Below are positions 30,763 to 41,271 of a stretch of DNA of 64,000 nt, piece after piece. This stretch comes from Bacteroidota bacterium (lineage in GTDB: Bacteria > Bacteroidota > Bacteroidia > AKYH767-A > 2013-40CM-41-45). Every line of letters starts with the position of its first letter. The first letter of the stretch is position 1. Position numbers and translations under genes: made by a program. The notes below the pieces were generated by a model. It was not told the DNA's origin and did no database searches. It worked only from the letters and a program-made list of their open reading frames with translations. The stretch spans positions 1 to 64,000 of the forward strand of contig JADKKE010000012.1 of the NCBI GenBank assembly GCA_016720655.1. Reading direction: 5' to 3'.

Positions 30763-32032
30763 ATGGAAAAAGACACCGAAATATTTGCCCTCATTACCAA
30801 AGAAAAGAAACGTCAGCAGCACGGCATCGAACTAATCGCTTCAGAGAATTTTGTGAGCAAGCAGGTGATGCAAGCCATGGGTTCTTGTCTGACTAATAAA
30901 TATGCAGAAGGACTTCCCGGCCGTCGGTATTACGGTGGTTGTGAAATTGTGGATCAGGTAGAACAAATAGCAATTGATCGGGCAAAAACTTTGTTCAATG
31001 CCGAATGGGCGAATGTGCAACCCCATTCGGGAGCACAGGCAAATGCAGCAGTTATGCTTGGCTTACTTCAACCCGGCGATTCGATTCTTGGCTTTGATCT
31101 TTCTCACGGTGGTCACCTGACGCATGGCTCTCCTGTAAATTTTAGCGGAAAATTGTACCAGGCACATTTCTATGGTGTGCGCGAAGAAACCGGAACTGTT
31201 GATTACGATGCAATGGAAGTTAAAGCAAGAAGTGCGAAACCGAAATTAATTATCGCCGGTGCTTCCTCCTATTCCAGAGATTGGGATTTCCCTCGCATGC
31301 GTAAAATTGCAGATGAAGTTGGCGCATTACTAATGGCTGACATCGCACATCCTGCCGGATTAATCGCGAGAGGATTATTGAGTGATCCTCTTCCGCATTG
31401 CCATGTCGTGACCACAACTACACACAAAACTTTGCGTGGTCCTCGCGGAGGAATGATCATGATGGGAAAAGATTTTGAAAATCCATGGGGATTGAAAACT
31501 CCAAAAGGTGAAATCAAAATGATGAGTGCAATTTTGGACGGCGCTGTTTTTCCCGGAACTCAGGGTGGTCCACTCGAACATGTGATTGCAGCGAAAGCCG
31601 TGGCATTCGGAGAAGATCTCACTGATGAATACATGAAATACTGTATTCAAATGGTGAAGAATTCCCGTGCAATTGGCAAAAGCCTTTGTGGATCTCGGCT
31701 ACAAAGTGATCAGTGGCGGGACCGACAATCATTCCATGCTCATTGACCTGCGTTCAAAAAATATCACCGGTAAACTTGCTGAAAATACATTGGTAAAAGC
31801 GGATATCACCGTGAATAAAAACATGGTTCCTTTCGACGACAAATCACCTTTCGTCACCTCCGGAATTCGTGTAGGAACACCGGCAATGACTTCACGTGGA
31901 GTAAAAGAAAAAGACTGTATTAAAATCGTGCAACTGATCGACGAAGTTTTGATTAATAACGAAAACGAAACGAAAGTTGCTGCTACCAAAAAGAAGGTGA
32001 ATACAATGATGGAAAAATTTCCATTGTACTAA
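30763..32032 (+). CDS. glyA: Serine hydroxymethyltransferase (one frameshift)
   Basis: This enzyme interconverts serine and glycine with tetrahydrofolate, using PLP. The start is ATG 30,763 (MEKDTEIFALITKEKKRQQH). Landmarks are IELIASENF, KYAEGLPGRRYYGGCE, AQANAAVMLGLLQPGD and the PLP-lysine motif VVTTTTHKTLRGPRGG (Lys near 31,427). After NSRA (31,667) the frame changes; deleting one T at 31,673-31,674 gives AMAKAFVDLGYKVISGGTDNH, which continues to the TAA at 32,030-32,032. About 423 residues, normal for the family. Breakage of such a core gene by one homopolymer base favours sequencing error. The gene is preceded directly by a heptanucleotide array. Confidence 0.95.
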
Positions 32033-32038
32033 ACACAT

Positions 32039-35000
32039 TTACAGCTTCACAAATTTTTTGACTACAACTCCCTTTGTAGTTTGAATTCGCACGGTGTATA
32101 GCCCGGATTGAAAATCAGAAAGATTTACATTCATAAAAGTTGATACAGGCTCCCACTCTGCCTGCTTCATCATTTCTCCCAATGCATTTTCAATGGTCAC
32201 AGAAAGTATATCTCCTGCTCTTTTTTCATCTGCAATAAACAGTTTGTCCTGAGCAGGATTTGGGAAAACAGAAAGTGAATTTTCATCCAGTTCATCCAGG
32301 CCGATAACGCAGGTGGATAGTTTTTGCAAACAAAACTGGTCAATCTCCCAACCTTCGTCTTCTACCGAAGCATCAGAACCAAAACGGAAGCGGAAAACAA
32401 CAGCCGCATCTTGCGGAAAGAAGAGATCGTGCTTTGCAAGTTCCCACGACAAATTTGTACCGCTCCATCCCGGTACAGGTGGTAGCTTCAAACCTGTGAT
32501 GTAGGAAGAATTAAACCAATCCGGTTCGCCGGCATTACCAATTACTTTCCAGGTTCCTCCATTGTCAATGCTGTATTCAACTGTCCCACCATCTTCGAAT
32601 TGCTCAGTCTTGTACCGATGATAAAAACTCAGTGAATAACAACTTGCTGAATCAGCGAGGAAAACCGGACTGTACAATGCACTTGCATTTGATGATGTGT
32701 ATGAGTTCAGTGCGCCGATGACCCAGGAAAATAAACCATTGTATGTTCCGTTCAAATACGTTTTGATTCGGATTGCCTATGCTCCATTCCTCCGATTGAA
32801 ATCTTTGTGTATTCGGATCCATGGTCAACCATTTTGAATTCAATCCTTCAAAATCTTCACACCACGGACTTAGTGAAATAATAGGCAATGTATCAAAGAC
32901 TCCGGCAACAGAACACTTTTCATCATCGGCTGTCCATTGATCCATTTGTTGATTTGGCAAACTCGTTTGCGTACAGAGAGTATGAAGTCCGGGAGAAGGA
33001 ATCCATGCCTGCGAGAATGTATAGAGCACTGAATCACCGGGCAACAAAGGTGTCGCGAAAACAACACTGTCGGACAACACATTTTGTCCATCTTCAAGTA
33101 GATTCAGTTGCACATTCGTAATTGACATCGCTCCAGTATTCACAATATAACATCCTACAATTTGTGAACTTGCATTTGCACTAAATGGATTTTGCACATC
33201 CGTTAATACCGAAGGGCTGGCAGACCAGGCAGGTTGTGATTCAATCCGAAACTCATCGATGGACCAGCCATTTGCTGTGACAGAATCATTGCTGGACAAA
33301 TTGAAACGAAACTGAACGAGAGCACCGGAATATCCGGACAAAGAATTCAGCATGTATGTACTTTCAATGTATCCATTCGACGTACCCGTCCATCCGGCTT
33401 TTCCGGAAGAAAAAATATTTGAAGAGTTGTACCAATTCGTAGCCATGGGATCGGATTGTGTTCCCAGCACCGAAAAAGAATTCCCGCCATCAGTTGAATA
33501 CTCAATTCGGGTTCCATCCATTACGGCTTCTGTATTGAACCAATGCCTGAGATGAATTTCGGGATGATAAGCATTGCTGAAATCAAAGAATGGCGAATAA
33601 AGAAAATCATTGCAACGATTTGTATAATCTCCGTCAAGGTTGGTTTTCCAGGACTTATTTCCATTGGAGCCTGTATTAATTATCGTCGATGTTGGAACGC
33701 CCCATTCCCAAATAGAAGTAGCATTTTCAGAATAGAAATTCCGAACGGATTCCATATGATCAGAGAAAGGAGGGACAATTTGTGGAATTCCATACAAATC
33801 CCTTTGGATGGAATCATTTGTATTGTCACCATCACCCGCGGCAATCAGTTTCATTTCAAAAATGAAATCCGAATTTCTGTAAACAAGTGTATCAATGATA
33901 AAATCGAGCGATGAAGATGCAGGAAGCATTCCATTCCATGTCCAGGTTCGCAAGGCTTCTCCCTCAACGCCGTAATTCACGTCGAAATGTGTAATGTCAT
34001 TTGTGCCAAGATTTCGGGTACGGAAGTGTATCATCGTGCTTGTCCCGACTTGTAAATTTCCATCCGGTGCAAACAGCTTGTTCAAACTCAAATCAATTGA
34101 TGGTGCCAGTTGGATTGAAATATCATCGATGGACACACCGTCCGAAGTAGTACTTCCGTCGGATTGAAACCGGAAACGAAATTGGACACGGGAACCGGAA
34201 TTGTTTAGCGAAGACAAAATGCACGATGATTTGACCCAGCCGTTGGAATTTCCATCCCAACCGGGATGATTTCCCAGCGCGGCGACGGAAGAATCATTGT
34301 ACCAGTTCGAACTGTTTTCTTCTCCATAGGATCCAAGAAGGTTCCAGTTCATTCCGGCATCGGTAGAATACTCCAGGCACATTCCATCAAATCCTTTTTC
34401 TGTATTTCGGTTTTGCCAGAAAGATAATCTCGCATTCACCACATTTGTAAAATCAAAAAAGGACGAATACAAATAACTGGACGCATGATTCAGATAGGCT
34501 GAATTAAGATTGATATCCCAACAGGATGTTCCTGAATTCACAGAGGATGTTGAACCAAATGCCGGGATCCCACTCTCCCATACAGTTCCTGCATCTGAAC
34601 TGTCGTGCCAATACAACTGAGCATTTTCAAAATCATCAGCATAGGGCAAAGAAATGAATGGAATGCCTTCGATCATTTTGCACACTGTATCATTTGACAA
34701 ATCTCCATCACCTGTCAATTGTGTAAATACACACACTTGTGACATTCCGGAACTCACAAAGAATGGAGTAGCGAAACGAATTGTATCAGTTTCTGCAGGG
34801 AGTAGATTGCCGGTCCAGGCTTGTATCACAGGAGAACCGGCATTCACTGAATATGCAACATTCAATGAATTGATAGCAGAGCCGCCAAGGTTTTCAGTAC
34901 ACATTGGACTGAATCCATCGCGTTCTCCAATGCAAAATGCATGGGATAAAACAAGGATACAATTCCTGCATCGAATACAGGCGCCTGATCGATGAAGAAA

Positions 35001-35602
35001 TCATCAATTGAATATCCATCCGCGTGAACAGAATCACTGGAAGTAAATACAAATCGAAATTGAACGTTTCCGCTAAATCCATTCAAGGGAACAAGAACAA
35101 ATGAAGATTGAATCCAACCATTGGAACTTCCGCACCAGGCTGGTCTGTTCGAGGAAGCAATGTTATTTCGTGAATACCAATTTTCTGCATTCGGATCTGA
35201 AGCAAGTCCGAGTGTAATCCATCCGCCACCATTCAATGCAAATTCGAGACGGGCTCCGTCAAAATAATCTTCTGTATTGAAATTCTGCCAGAAAGAAAGT
35301 CGGGCATTGTATTCACCGTTGAAATTAATTTGTGGAGAAACAAGGTAGCTGATTGTCGAATCGCGATAACTGCTATTCAGTTCCACATCCCAACAGGAAG
35401 GTGATGAATGGGAAGAAGAAGTTGTTCCGTAAGATGGTGAACCTTGCTGCCAACTGCTGCCGCTCACCTGCTGCACCGTCCACACCGAAGAGGTATCAAA
35501 ATTATCACGAAAAGGCAAAGAATATGTCAGTGCCTGAACAGGTTCAAATGAAGCGAATAGTACGATACCCACTACGATCAATCGTAGTGAAGAGCGGAAC
35601 AT
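32039..35602 (-). CDS. Giant T9SS-exported protein with MAM/immunoglobulin-like modules (two frameshifts)
   Basis: Three frames (35,602 to about 34,910, then to about 32,752, then to 32,039) form one protein of roughly 1180 residues. The preferred start, ATG 35,602, gives signal peptide MFRSSLRLIVVGIVLFASFE. At least four copies of a roughly 180-residue module recur (W.SGIPAFGSTSSVNSG, SCWDINLNSAY, YSSFFDFTNVVNARLSFWQN, VQFRFRFQSDGSTTSDGVSIDD), resembling MAM-type jelly-rolls. CARDB-like linkers (GDGDLSNDTV) separate them. The C-terminus is a T9SS type A domain (LSVFPNPAQDKLFI, FQSGLYTVRIQTTKG). Likely a surface or secreted multidomain adhesin or protease partner. It is convergent with glyA, 6 nt apart. 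Confidence 0.82.
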
Positions 35603-35644
35603 GCTTGAAATTAAGCTGTTTTTATGAATAAACACCTGTGGCAT

Positions 35645-35661
35645 CGTACATTTAATGTACG
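35645..35661. promoter_or_regulatory. Perfect 7-bp inverted repeat upstream of the giant T9SS gene
   Basis: CGTACAT-TTA-ATGTACG lies 43 nt upstream of the preferred start codon at 35,602. Its symmetry and position suit an operator for a dimeric regulator. No regulator is identified. The upstream in-frame ATG at 35,665 would place this palindrome inside the coding region, which is one reason for preferring the downstream start. Confidence 0.35.
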
Positions 35662-35748
35662 GCAATTACCAGACGGTGTTCAGGAAAATTGGACTAAAAC
35701 TGACATAAAGAAGTCTGATTTCTTACACTTCAAAATGCAGCCTTTTTA

Positions 35749-36908
35749 TCAATCGCTGAGCCAGGATTTGTAATAATCTCCTTTGATAATTTTCACTGCA
35801 TCTTCAGTGATCCAAAGTGGTTTAAAAGTGTCGATCATGACAGCAAGCTCCTTTGTTTCAGTTTTGCCAATTCCTTTTTCGACAGTACCCGGATGCGGAC
35901 CATGCGGAATACCTCCGGGATGCAATGTGATCATTCCCCGTGTAACGGATTTCCGACTCATGAAGTCTCCATCAACATAATACAATACTTCATCCGAATC
36001 AACATTGCTGTGATTGTAAGGAACAGGAATAGCCAGCGGATGATAATCGTACATCCGTGGAACAAAAGAACAAATCACATAATTACGCGCTTCAAAAGTC
36101 TGGTGAATCGGCGGTGGCAGATGCACTCTTCCGGTGATAGGTTCAAAATCATGGATCGAGAGTGCCCAAGGATAATGATTCCCGTCCCAACCGACAGCAT
36201 CAAACGGATGTGTTGCATAGATATACGGATAAATCATTCCTTCTTTCTTAATATGAATCCGAAAATCGCCTTTCTCGTCGTACGTCTTCAGGTTTTGCGG
36301 ACGGCGAATATCACGCTCACAATAAGGGGAATGTTCTTCCAGTTGTCCATATTCATTCCGGTAACGCTTCACTGTTTCTACAGCAGTAAAAGATTCAACT
36401 ATCAGCAATCGGTTTTTCTCGGATTTAAATTCCAGTTTGTAAATCGTTCCTCGTGGAATGACGAGGTAGTCGCCATAAGCAAAATCAATGGATCCATAGA
36501 TAGAATAGAATGTTCCTTCTCCTTCATGAATAAAAAGCACTTCATCCGCATCTGCATTTTTGAAAAAATAATCTTTCATTGATTTTTCGGTGCTGCGAGG
36601 GATATATACAAATCGTTATTCACCAGTACGGCTTTTCGGCTCTCGAGATAATCATCAGCAGGAACAATATCGAATCCTTCGAAACTCTGGTGCATCAACG
36701 ATCGCTGGAATGCAAGTTTCGGCTCAACGCTATACGCGGCACCAATTTCTTTGATCATTGTTGGCGGATGACAATGATAGATCAATGAATACACACTGGA
36801 GAAGCCATGTGTGGAAACCAGTTCTTCAGCGTAAAGGCTTCCATCCTTCTTTCTAAACTGTGTATGTCTTTTCGCCGGGATTTGTCCGAGAACATGGTAT
36901 TGTGGCAT
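35749..36908 (-). CDS. hmgA: Homogentisate 1,2-dioxygenase (one frameshift)
   Basis: This Fe(II) ring-cleaving enzyme of tyrosine/phenylalanine degradation converts homogentisate to maleylacetoacetate. It starts MPQYHVLGQIPAKRHTQFRK at 36,908; an upstream ATG (36,929) overlaps the -7 box and is unlikely to be used. The frame breaks at the A-run near 36,583: adding one A changes APKNQ-stop to APKKSMKDYFFKNADADEVL. Downstream landmarks are VLFIHEGEGTF, RPQNLKTYDEKGDF, HPFDAVGWDGNHYP, PPPIHQTFEARNYV and LHPGGIPHGPHPG, which supplies His and Glu iron ligands. About 386 residues, normal for bacterial family members. A fumarylacetoacetase-family gene lies 3.2 kb away. Confidence 0.93.
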
Positions 36909-36926
36909 AGCGGTAAATTTATTCAC

Positions 36927-36934
36927 CAAAATTA
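36927..36934 (-). promoter_or_regulatory. Candidate -7 box (TAATTTTG) of hmgA
   Basis: The minus-strand sequence TAATTTTG matches TAnnTTTG and ends 18 nt before the preferred hmgA ATG (36,908), overlapping the alternative ATG at 36,929. This favours the downstream start. No good -33 element is seen. Confidence 0.45.
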
Positions 36935-37130
36935 GGCAATTCTACCGAACATGAAAACAGAATAAACCGCAATCAAAAATTAAAAAAATGATAAAATATT
37001 GAAAATTGTGTATGCAACCATTAATAATCTGAGCTCCATTTCCTGGCTGAAAATTTATTCTCCCTGAAAGCTGCATCAATTGAGGCTTGCAAGGGTTTAT
37101 TGTTTCAATTTCAGAAAAATCTTACAAATG

Positions 37131-37138
37131 TAAGTTTG
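37131..37138 (+). promoter_or_regulatory. Candidate -7 box (TAAGTTTG) upstream of the 37,238 gene
   Basis: TAAGTTTG fits TAnnTTTG about 100 nt before the preferred start codon. The surrounding gap (36,935-37,237) is AT-rich and otherwise featureless. The -33 element is not convincing. Confidence 0.35.
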
Positions 37139-37237
37139 GGTAGATAAGCTTGGAACCTGAACATGTGCTTTGCGATTAACTTGGTATCACAAGGCTACGT
37201 GTTTCTTTTCATGAACATGCAGACAAAAAAACAACCC

Positions 37238-39997
37238 ATGAAAAAGTCTAAAATGCAAGTGTTTGTTGAATTTGCGGCATTGTTATCGCAAATCCGAAAC
37301 ACAAAAAAAGGAAGTACAAAAGCTACTGATAAATCTGCCGGAAAAGGCAGACGTATTGCATTGATAGCAATATTAATGTTGTGTACGTTTCAATTTTCAC
37401 AAGCTGTTACTTATTATTCAAGAACCAGCGGTGGCAATTGGACAACCAATGCAACATGGTCAACTGTAGGTTATGGAAACGCAACCAATACTGGCACTTA
37501 TCCGAAAGCGGGAGACGTGGCAAATATTGGAAACGGATTCACTATCTATATAAATGCTGTTGTAACCTGTGCCACCTTAAACATTGGTCAGGGAACTTCC
37601 GGTATTCTTGAATTCCGATCTACCGGTAATTTCAGTCTTACTGTTACCGGCAATATCACATTGAATACAGGAGCTAAGTTCTGGTACAATACAGCAACAA
37701 ACCGTACTCATACTGTTATTGTCGGAGGAAACTTCGCCAATTTTGGTGTTGTCGATTTCTATTATGCACCCAGTCAAATTGCCAATGTGATTTTCAATGG
37801 TGTTGGAAACAGCGCGGTATCCGGAATCGGAACATGGGATCTGAATACTGTAACATTGAATAAGTCAGGTTCCACAGCTGCACTCTTAAATGTACAGTCC
37901 AATAATTTTGAGCTCGGAATTAAAACATTCGTGGGCACTTACGGTACTTATAATCACAACAATTCAGGAACATACAATATTAATCCTACTGCAGGAACAT
38001 TCAATATTGGTCCGAACATGATCTACAAAGTACCACAAGGAACAATGTGGTTCGCTTCGGCTGCTCCGGATGTACTCTTGCAAGGATCCTTGTATGTGAA
38101 TGGTGGTACAGTGAAAATCGGTACCACAGCAGGTGTTCAGGGACTTCGTTCTGATCAGAATGGAACATTCGTTCCTTACCTTGAAGTGAGCGCTGGATCC
38201 TTAATTGTATATGGGGGGATCACCTATGGCGGTGGTTCATCCAATGAACCATTCAGTTTCAAAATGACAGGCGGTACTATTTCTTTAAATACAGGTACAA
38301 CCGGTACCAATCGTAATGTGTTCGTGGTGAATGACAAAGTAAACAGCGTCTTTAACATGACAGCCGGAACGATCACCATTGAGAAACCAAACATCACAGG
38401 AATTGCAACGATTGACGTCTCCATCCCGGGAACATTGGGTACGGTGACAACGACCGGAGGAACGATTGTATACGGAACAGCAGCAACAGCAAACGGTGCC
38501 ATCTTCAATTTCAAACCCTATCCCAGCGCGACATATCCGCATTTCAGAATTACAGGCAGTGCAGTTAAAACCGCAACCCTGGCTTCTTCTACCGGATCGA
38601 CGGCTAACATGAAATTACTCAGTTTGTATATCGATGTAAATAAAACATTTGATATTCGTTCTGTATCCGGAGCAACCGGAGATACCAAAACCATGACACT
38701 TGTATCGACATGCAATGGTGTGGATGCGTTTTATAACAACGGAACATTTACTGCCAGACAAAGTACTGTCACTTTCAACCCAACCGGAGCGCAAGCAATC
38801 GGTGGAACTGTGACAACTACTTTCTATAATTTATCGATTAATAATTCCAACCACATCACCCTGAACAGACCTGAACAGGTTTCGAATTTCCTGTCCATGG
38901 TGAATGGAAAATTGTTGACGACAAATACAAATGTACTTACATGTTTGAGTGCCGCGAATGCGAATCTTGGTTCTGTATCTTCTTATGTTGATGGTCCGAT
39001 GATTCACACAATTGCAACAGCTTCGAACACAACAAAAACGTATCCGATCGGAAAATCCGGTGCCTACCGTGCGGTTGTATTGACTGCACAACATTTGAAC
39101 GCATCTTCGGTAACTTACCGTGCCGAAGTGTTTAACTCAGCAGCATCCGGACTTCCTTACACACTTCCGCCATCCATTTCGAATGTATCCAATGTTCGGT
39201 ATGTACAATTTACCCGTCAGAACGTAGCGAATTTCAGCAGTGGTAAACTGCAGATGTATTACGATACCGATGATGGTGTTGCGGATAAAAACACTTTGCT
39301 GGTTGCGCATGATAACGGAACTACACAATGGCAGAATTTCGGTGGTGTTGCAACAAACAACTGGACAGGAAACATCACTTCCGCGACCTTCAACAACTTC
39401 CATACATTCTTCGCATTGGGAAATCCTCCGGGAGGTGGAAATCCATTGCCTATTGAACTTGCAACATTCAGTGCAACATTAAACGGCAAACAGGTGGATG
39501 TGAAATGGACTACTCAGGCTGAAATCAATAATCACTTCTTTACAATTGAACGTTCTTCAGACAATGTAAACTTTAGTGAACTTGGCCGGGTTGAAGGTGC
39601 AGGTAACTCTACTTCAACAAATGAATATGCGTACACGGATTTTCACCCGCTTACCGGCGTTTCCTACTATCGTTTGAAACAAACAGATTATGATGGAAAA
39701 TGTGCATATTTCCCGGTTTCAGTGATCCGGAACGTTCGCAAAGGAACATTCCTTGTTTATCCGAATCCTTCTACATCACAAGTTGTTCACCTCAATTATG
39801 GTGATGATCAGTTGAAATACTTCACGATAACGGTACAGGATATCACAGGTCGTATCATTCCTTCAAAAGTTGTTCCTGAAGAAAATGGCAACATGCGTTT
39901 AATAATCGACGAAGCCTATATCCGTCGAGGAGAAATGCTCCTGATCAGTGGCCAGGACGGTCACGAAAGCATTCAGCAAAAGCTTATTATAGAATAA
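37238..39997 (+). CDS. Large T9SS-exported beta-rich protein
   Basis: This is an intact frame from 37,163. The preferred start is ATG 37,238 (MKKSKMQVF), about 919 residues; 37,211 is an alternative. The signal sequence is odd: a basic N-region of about 48 residues precedes the hydrophobic core (IALIAILMLCTFQFSQA). The mature part is a long Thr/Asn/Gly-rich beta-solenoid-like region (GNITLNTGAKFWYNTA, AGTFNIGPNMIY, GGTIVYGTAATANG). Next comes a conserved IELATFSATLNGKQVDVKWTT module (near residue 760), which often precedes T9SS tails. The type A sorting domain follows (FLVYPNPSTSQVVHLN, VQDITGRIIPSKVV). Probably a surface or secreted adhesin-like protein. It is followed by a strong terminator. 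Confidence 0.85.
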   Translation: MKKSKMQVFVEFAALLSQIRNTKKGSTKATDKSAGKGRRIALIAILMLCTFQFSQAVTYYSRTSGGNWTTNATWSTVGYGNATNTGTYPKAGDVANIGNGFTIYINAVVTCATLNIGQGTSGILEFRSTGNFSLTVTGNITLNTGAKFWYNTATNRTHTVIVGGNFANFGVVDFYYAPSQIANVIFNGVGNSAVSGIGTWDLNTVTLNKSGSTAALLNVQSNNFELGIKTFVGTYGTYNHNNSGTYNINPTAGTFNIGPNMIYKVPQGTMWFASAAPDVLLQGSLYVNGGTVKIGTTAGVQGLRSDQNGTFVPYLEVSAGSLIVYGGITYGGGSSNEPFSFKMTGGTISLNTGTTGTNRNVFVVNDKVNSVFNMTAGTITIEKPNITGIATIDVSIPGTLGTVTTTGGTIVYGTAATANGAIFNFKPYPSATYPHFRITGSAVKTATLASSTGSTANMKLLSLYIDVNKTFDIRSVSGATGDTKTMTLVSTCNGVDAFYNNGTFTARQSTVTFNPTGAQAIGGTVTTTFYNLSINNSNHITLNRPEQVSNFLSMVNGKLLTTNTNVLTCLSAANANLGSVSSYVDGPMIHTIATASNTTKTYPIGKSGAYRAVVLTAQHLNASSVTYRAEVFNSAASGLPYTLPPSISNVSNVRYVQFTRQNVANFSSGKLQMYYDTDDGVADKNTLLVAHDNGTTQWQNFGGVATNNWTGNITSATFNNFHTFFALGNPPGGGNPLPIELATFSATLNGKQVDVKWTTQAEINNHFFTIERSSDNVNFSELGRVEGAGNSTSTNEYAYTDFHPLTGVSYYRLKQTDYDGKCAYFPVSVIRNVRKGTFLVYPNPSTSQVVHLNYGDDQLKYFTITVQDITGRIIPSKVVPEENGNMRLIIDEAYIRRGEMLLISGQDGHESIQQKLIIE

Positions 39998-40053
39998 TAG
40001 GCTCAACATAAGATAGTTTTCATGGTTTAGTTAGATTTAATGGTTAGTCAGAA

Positions 40054-40080
40054 AGGGTCCTTTGGTCGGGGCCCTTTTTG
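40054..40080 (+). terminator. Rho-independent terminator after the 37,238 gene
   Basis: A stem of AGGGTCC with GGGCCCT (one G-T pair, 8-nt loop) is followed by TTTTTGTTTTT. It sits 57 nt after the stop codon at 39,997. Confidence 0.75.
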
Positions 40081-40115
40081 TTTTTATTCCCTTTTCAGTC
40101 CTCCGTTGAGTTTCG

Positions 40116-40123
40116 TATTTTTG
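40116..40123 (+). promoter_or_regulatory. Candidate -7 box (TATTTTTG) of the fumarylacetoacetase-family gene
   Basis: TATTTTTG matches TAnnTTTG perfectly and ends two bases before an ATG at 40,125. Transcription should therefore begin at or after that ATG, which favours ATG 40,143 as the translation start. Confidence 0.5.
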
Positions 40124-40142
40124 CATGGAAAATCTCCTGCTG

Positions 40143-41183
40143 ATGAAACTTGTAAGCTATCGTACTGACCAACATGAACACCTCGGAATTTTTATCCAGG
40201 GGAAAATTTATAACCTGGCTGAAAATGCTCTGGCCCTCAATATGGCAGCACTTCCAGATAAGATGGGAGAATTCCTGGTTCTTGGTGAACAAGCGATGCA
40301 GGAAGCCAAGATTATTGAAAAGGCTATAAAATCCGGAAACCCGGCCACGAAAGTTAGTACTGCTTCTGAGGTCAATTTAATTGCACCTGTGCCTTCTCCA
40401 ACCAGTTGCAGGGATGGGTATGCATTCCGTCAACATGTGGAAGCAGCCAGAAGGAACAGGAAAGTTCCTATGATCCCCGAATTCGACCAATATCCAATTT
40501 TCTATTTCACGAATCACAATGCGATTCAGGGTCCCGGAGAGATTTTCTGTATGCCGGATCATTTCCAGAAACTCGATTTCGAACTCGAAGCATCGGTTGT
40601 TATTGGAAAAAAAGGAAGGAATATCAAAGCTGCAGAAGCTGATCAATACATTGCGGGATACATGATCATGAATGATATTAGTGCCCGTACATTGCAAATG
40701 GAAGAAATGCTTCTCAATCTCGGACCGGCAAAGGGAAAAGATTTTAGTACCGTTATTGGACCCTGGCTCGTAACACCGGATGAACTGGAAAGTTATAAAG
40801 TGTCAGCGAAACCCGGACACACAGGAAATGCTTACAACCTTGCCATGAAATGCAAAGTGAACGGGAAAGTAGTAAGCGAAGGGAATATGGGAGATATGGA
40901 CTGGACATTCGCTGAAATTATTGAGCGTTGTGCATATGGGGTAGATGTTCTTCCGGGAGATGTTATCGGTTCCGGAACAGTTGGTACAGGTTGTTTTCTT
41001 GAACTCAATGGTACCGGTCTTTTAAACGATCCGAATTATAAAACCCAATGGTTGCAGCCAAACGATGTTGTGGAAATGGAAATTACCGGACTTGGAACTT
41101 TAACAAATACAATTCGAAAGGAAAATTCTGATTTTTCACTCTTTGCACTCAAGAAAATGCCTCAGGCTACACCTCAAAGCTGA
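40143..41183 (+). CDS. Fumarylacetoacetate hydrolase family protein
   Basis: This is an intact protein of 346 residues from ATG 40,143 (MKLVSYRTDQHEHLGIF). It has the FAH fold: SCRDGYAFRQHVEAARRNR, the metal ligands within LDFELEASVVIGKKGRNI, the ENDISAR-like NDISARTLQ, KGKDFSTVIGPWLVT, and the C-terminal PGDVIGSGTVGTGCFLELNG. It probably hydrolyses fumarylacetoacetate to fumarate and acetoacetate, the last step of tyrosine degradation, given hmgA 3.2 kb away on the opposite strand. Other FAH-superfamily activities (hydratase, decarboxylase) remain possible. Cytoplasmic. It has its own promoter and is separated from upstream genes by a terminator. Confidence 0.88.
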   Translation: MKLVSYRTDQHEHLGIFIQGKIYNLAENALALNMAALPDKMGEFLVLGEQAMQEAKIIEKAIKSGNPATKVSTASEVNLIAPVPSPTSCRDGYAFRQHVEAARRNRKVPMIPEFDQYPIFYFTNHNAIQGPGEIFCMPDHFQKLDFELEASVVIGKKGRNIKAAEADQYIAGYMIMNDISARTLQMEEMLLNLGPAKGKDFSTVIGPWLVTPDELESYKVSAKPGHTGNAYNLAMKCKVNGKVVSEGNMGDMDWTFAEIIERCAYGVDVLPGDVIGSGTVGTGCFLELNGTGLLNDPNYKTQWLQPNDVVEMEITGLGTLTNTIRKENSDFSLFALKKMPQATPQS

Positions 41184-41271
41184 TGAACTTGCATTTAGAA
41201 TTGGGTTTGCAAAATAATTTGACTATTTTAGTTTAACACTTTCCTCCCCTCTTGTTTAGAATTGATTAATC

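Noticed and set aside
35893..36582. 229-codon open frame on the plus strand opposite hmgA
   Set aside because: The minus strand encodes clear homogentisate dioxygenase over the same DNA; the plus frame has no recognisable domain and an odd composition, so it is a shadow.
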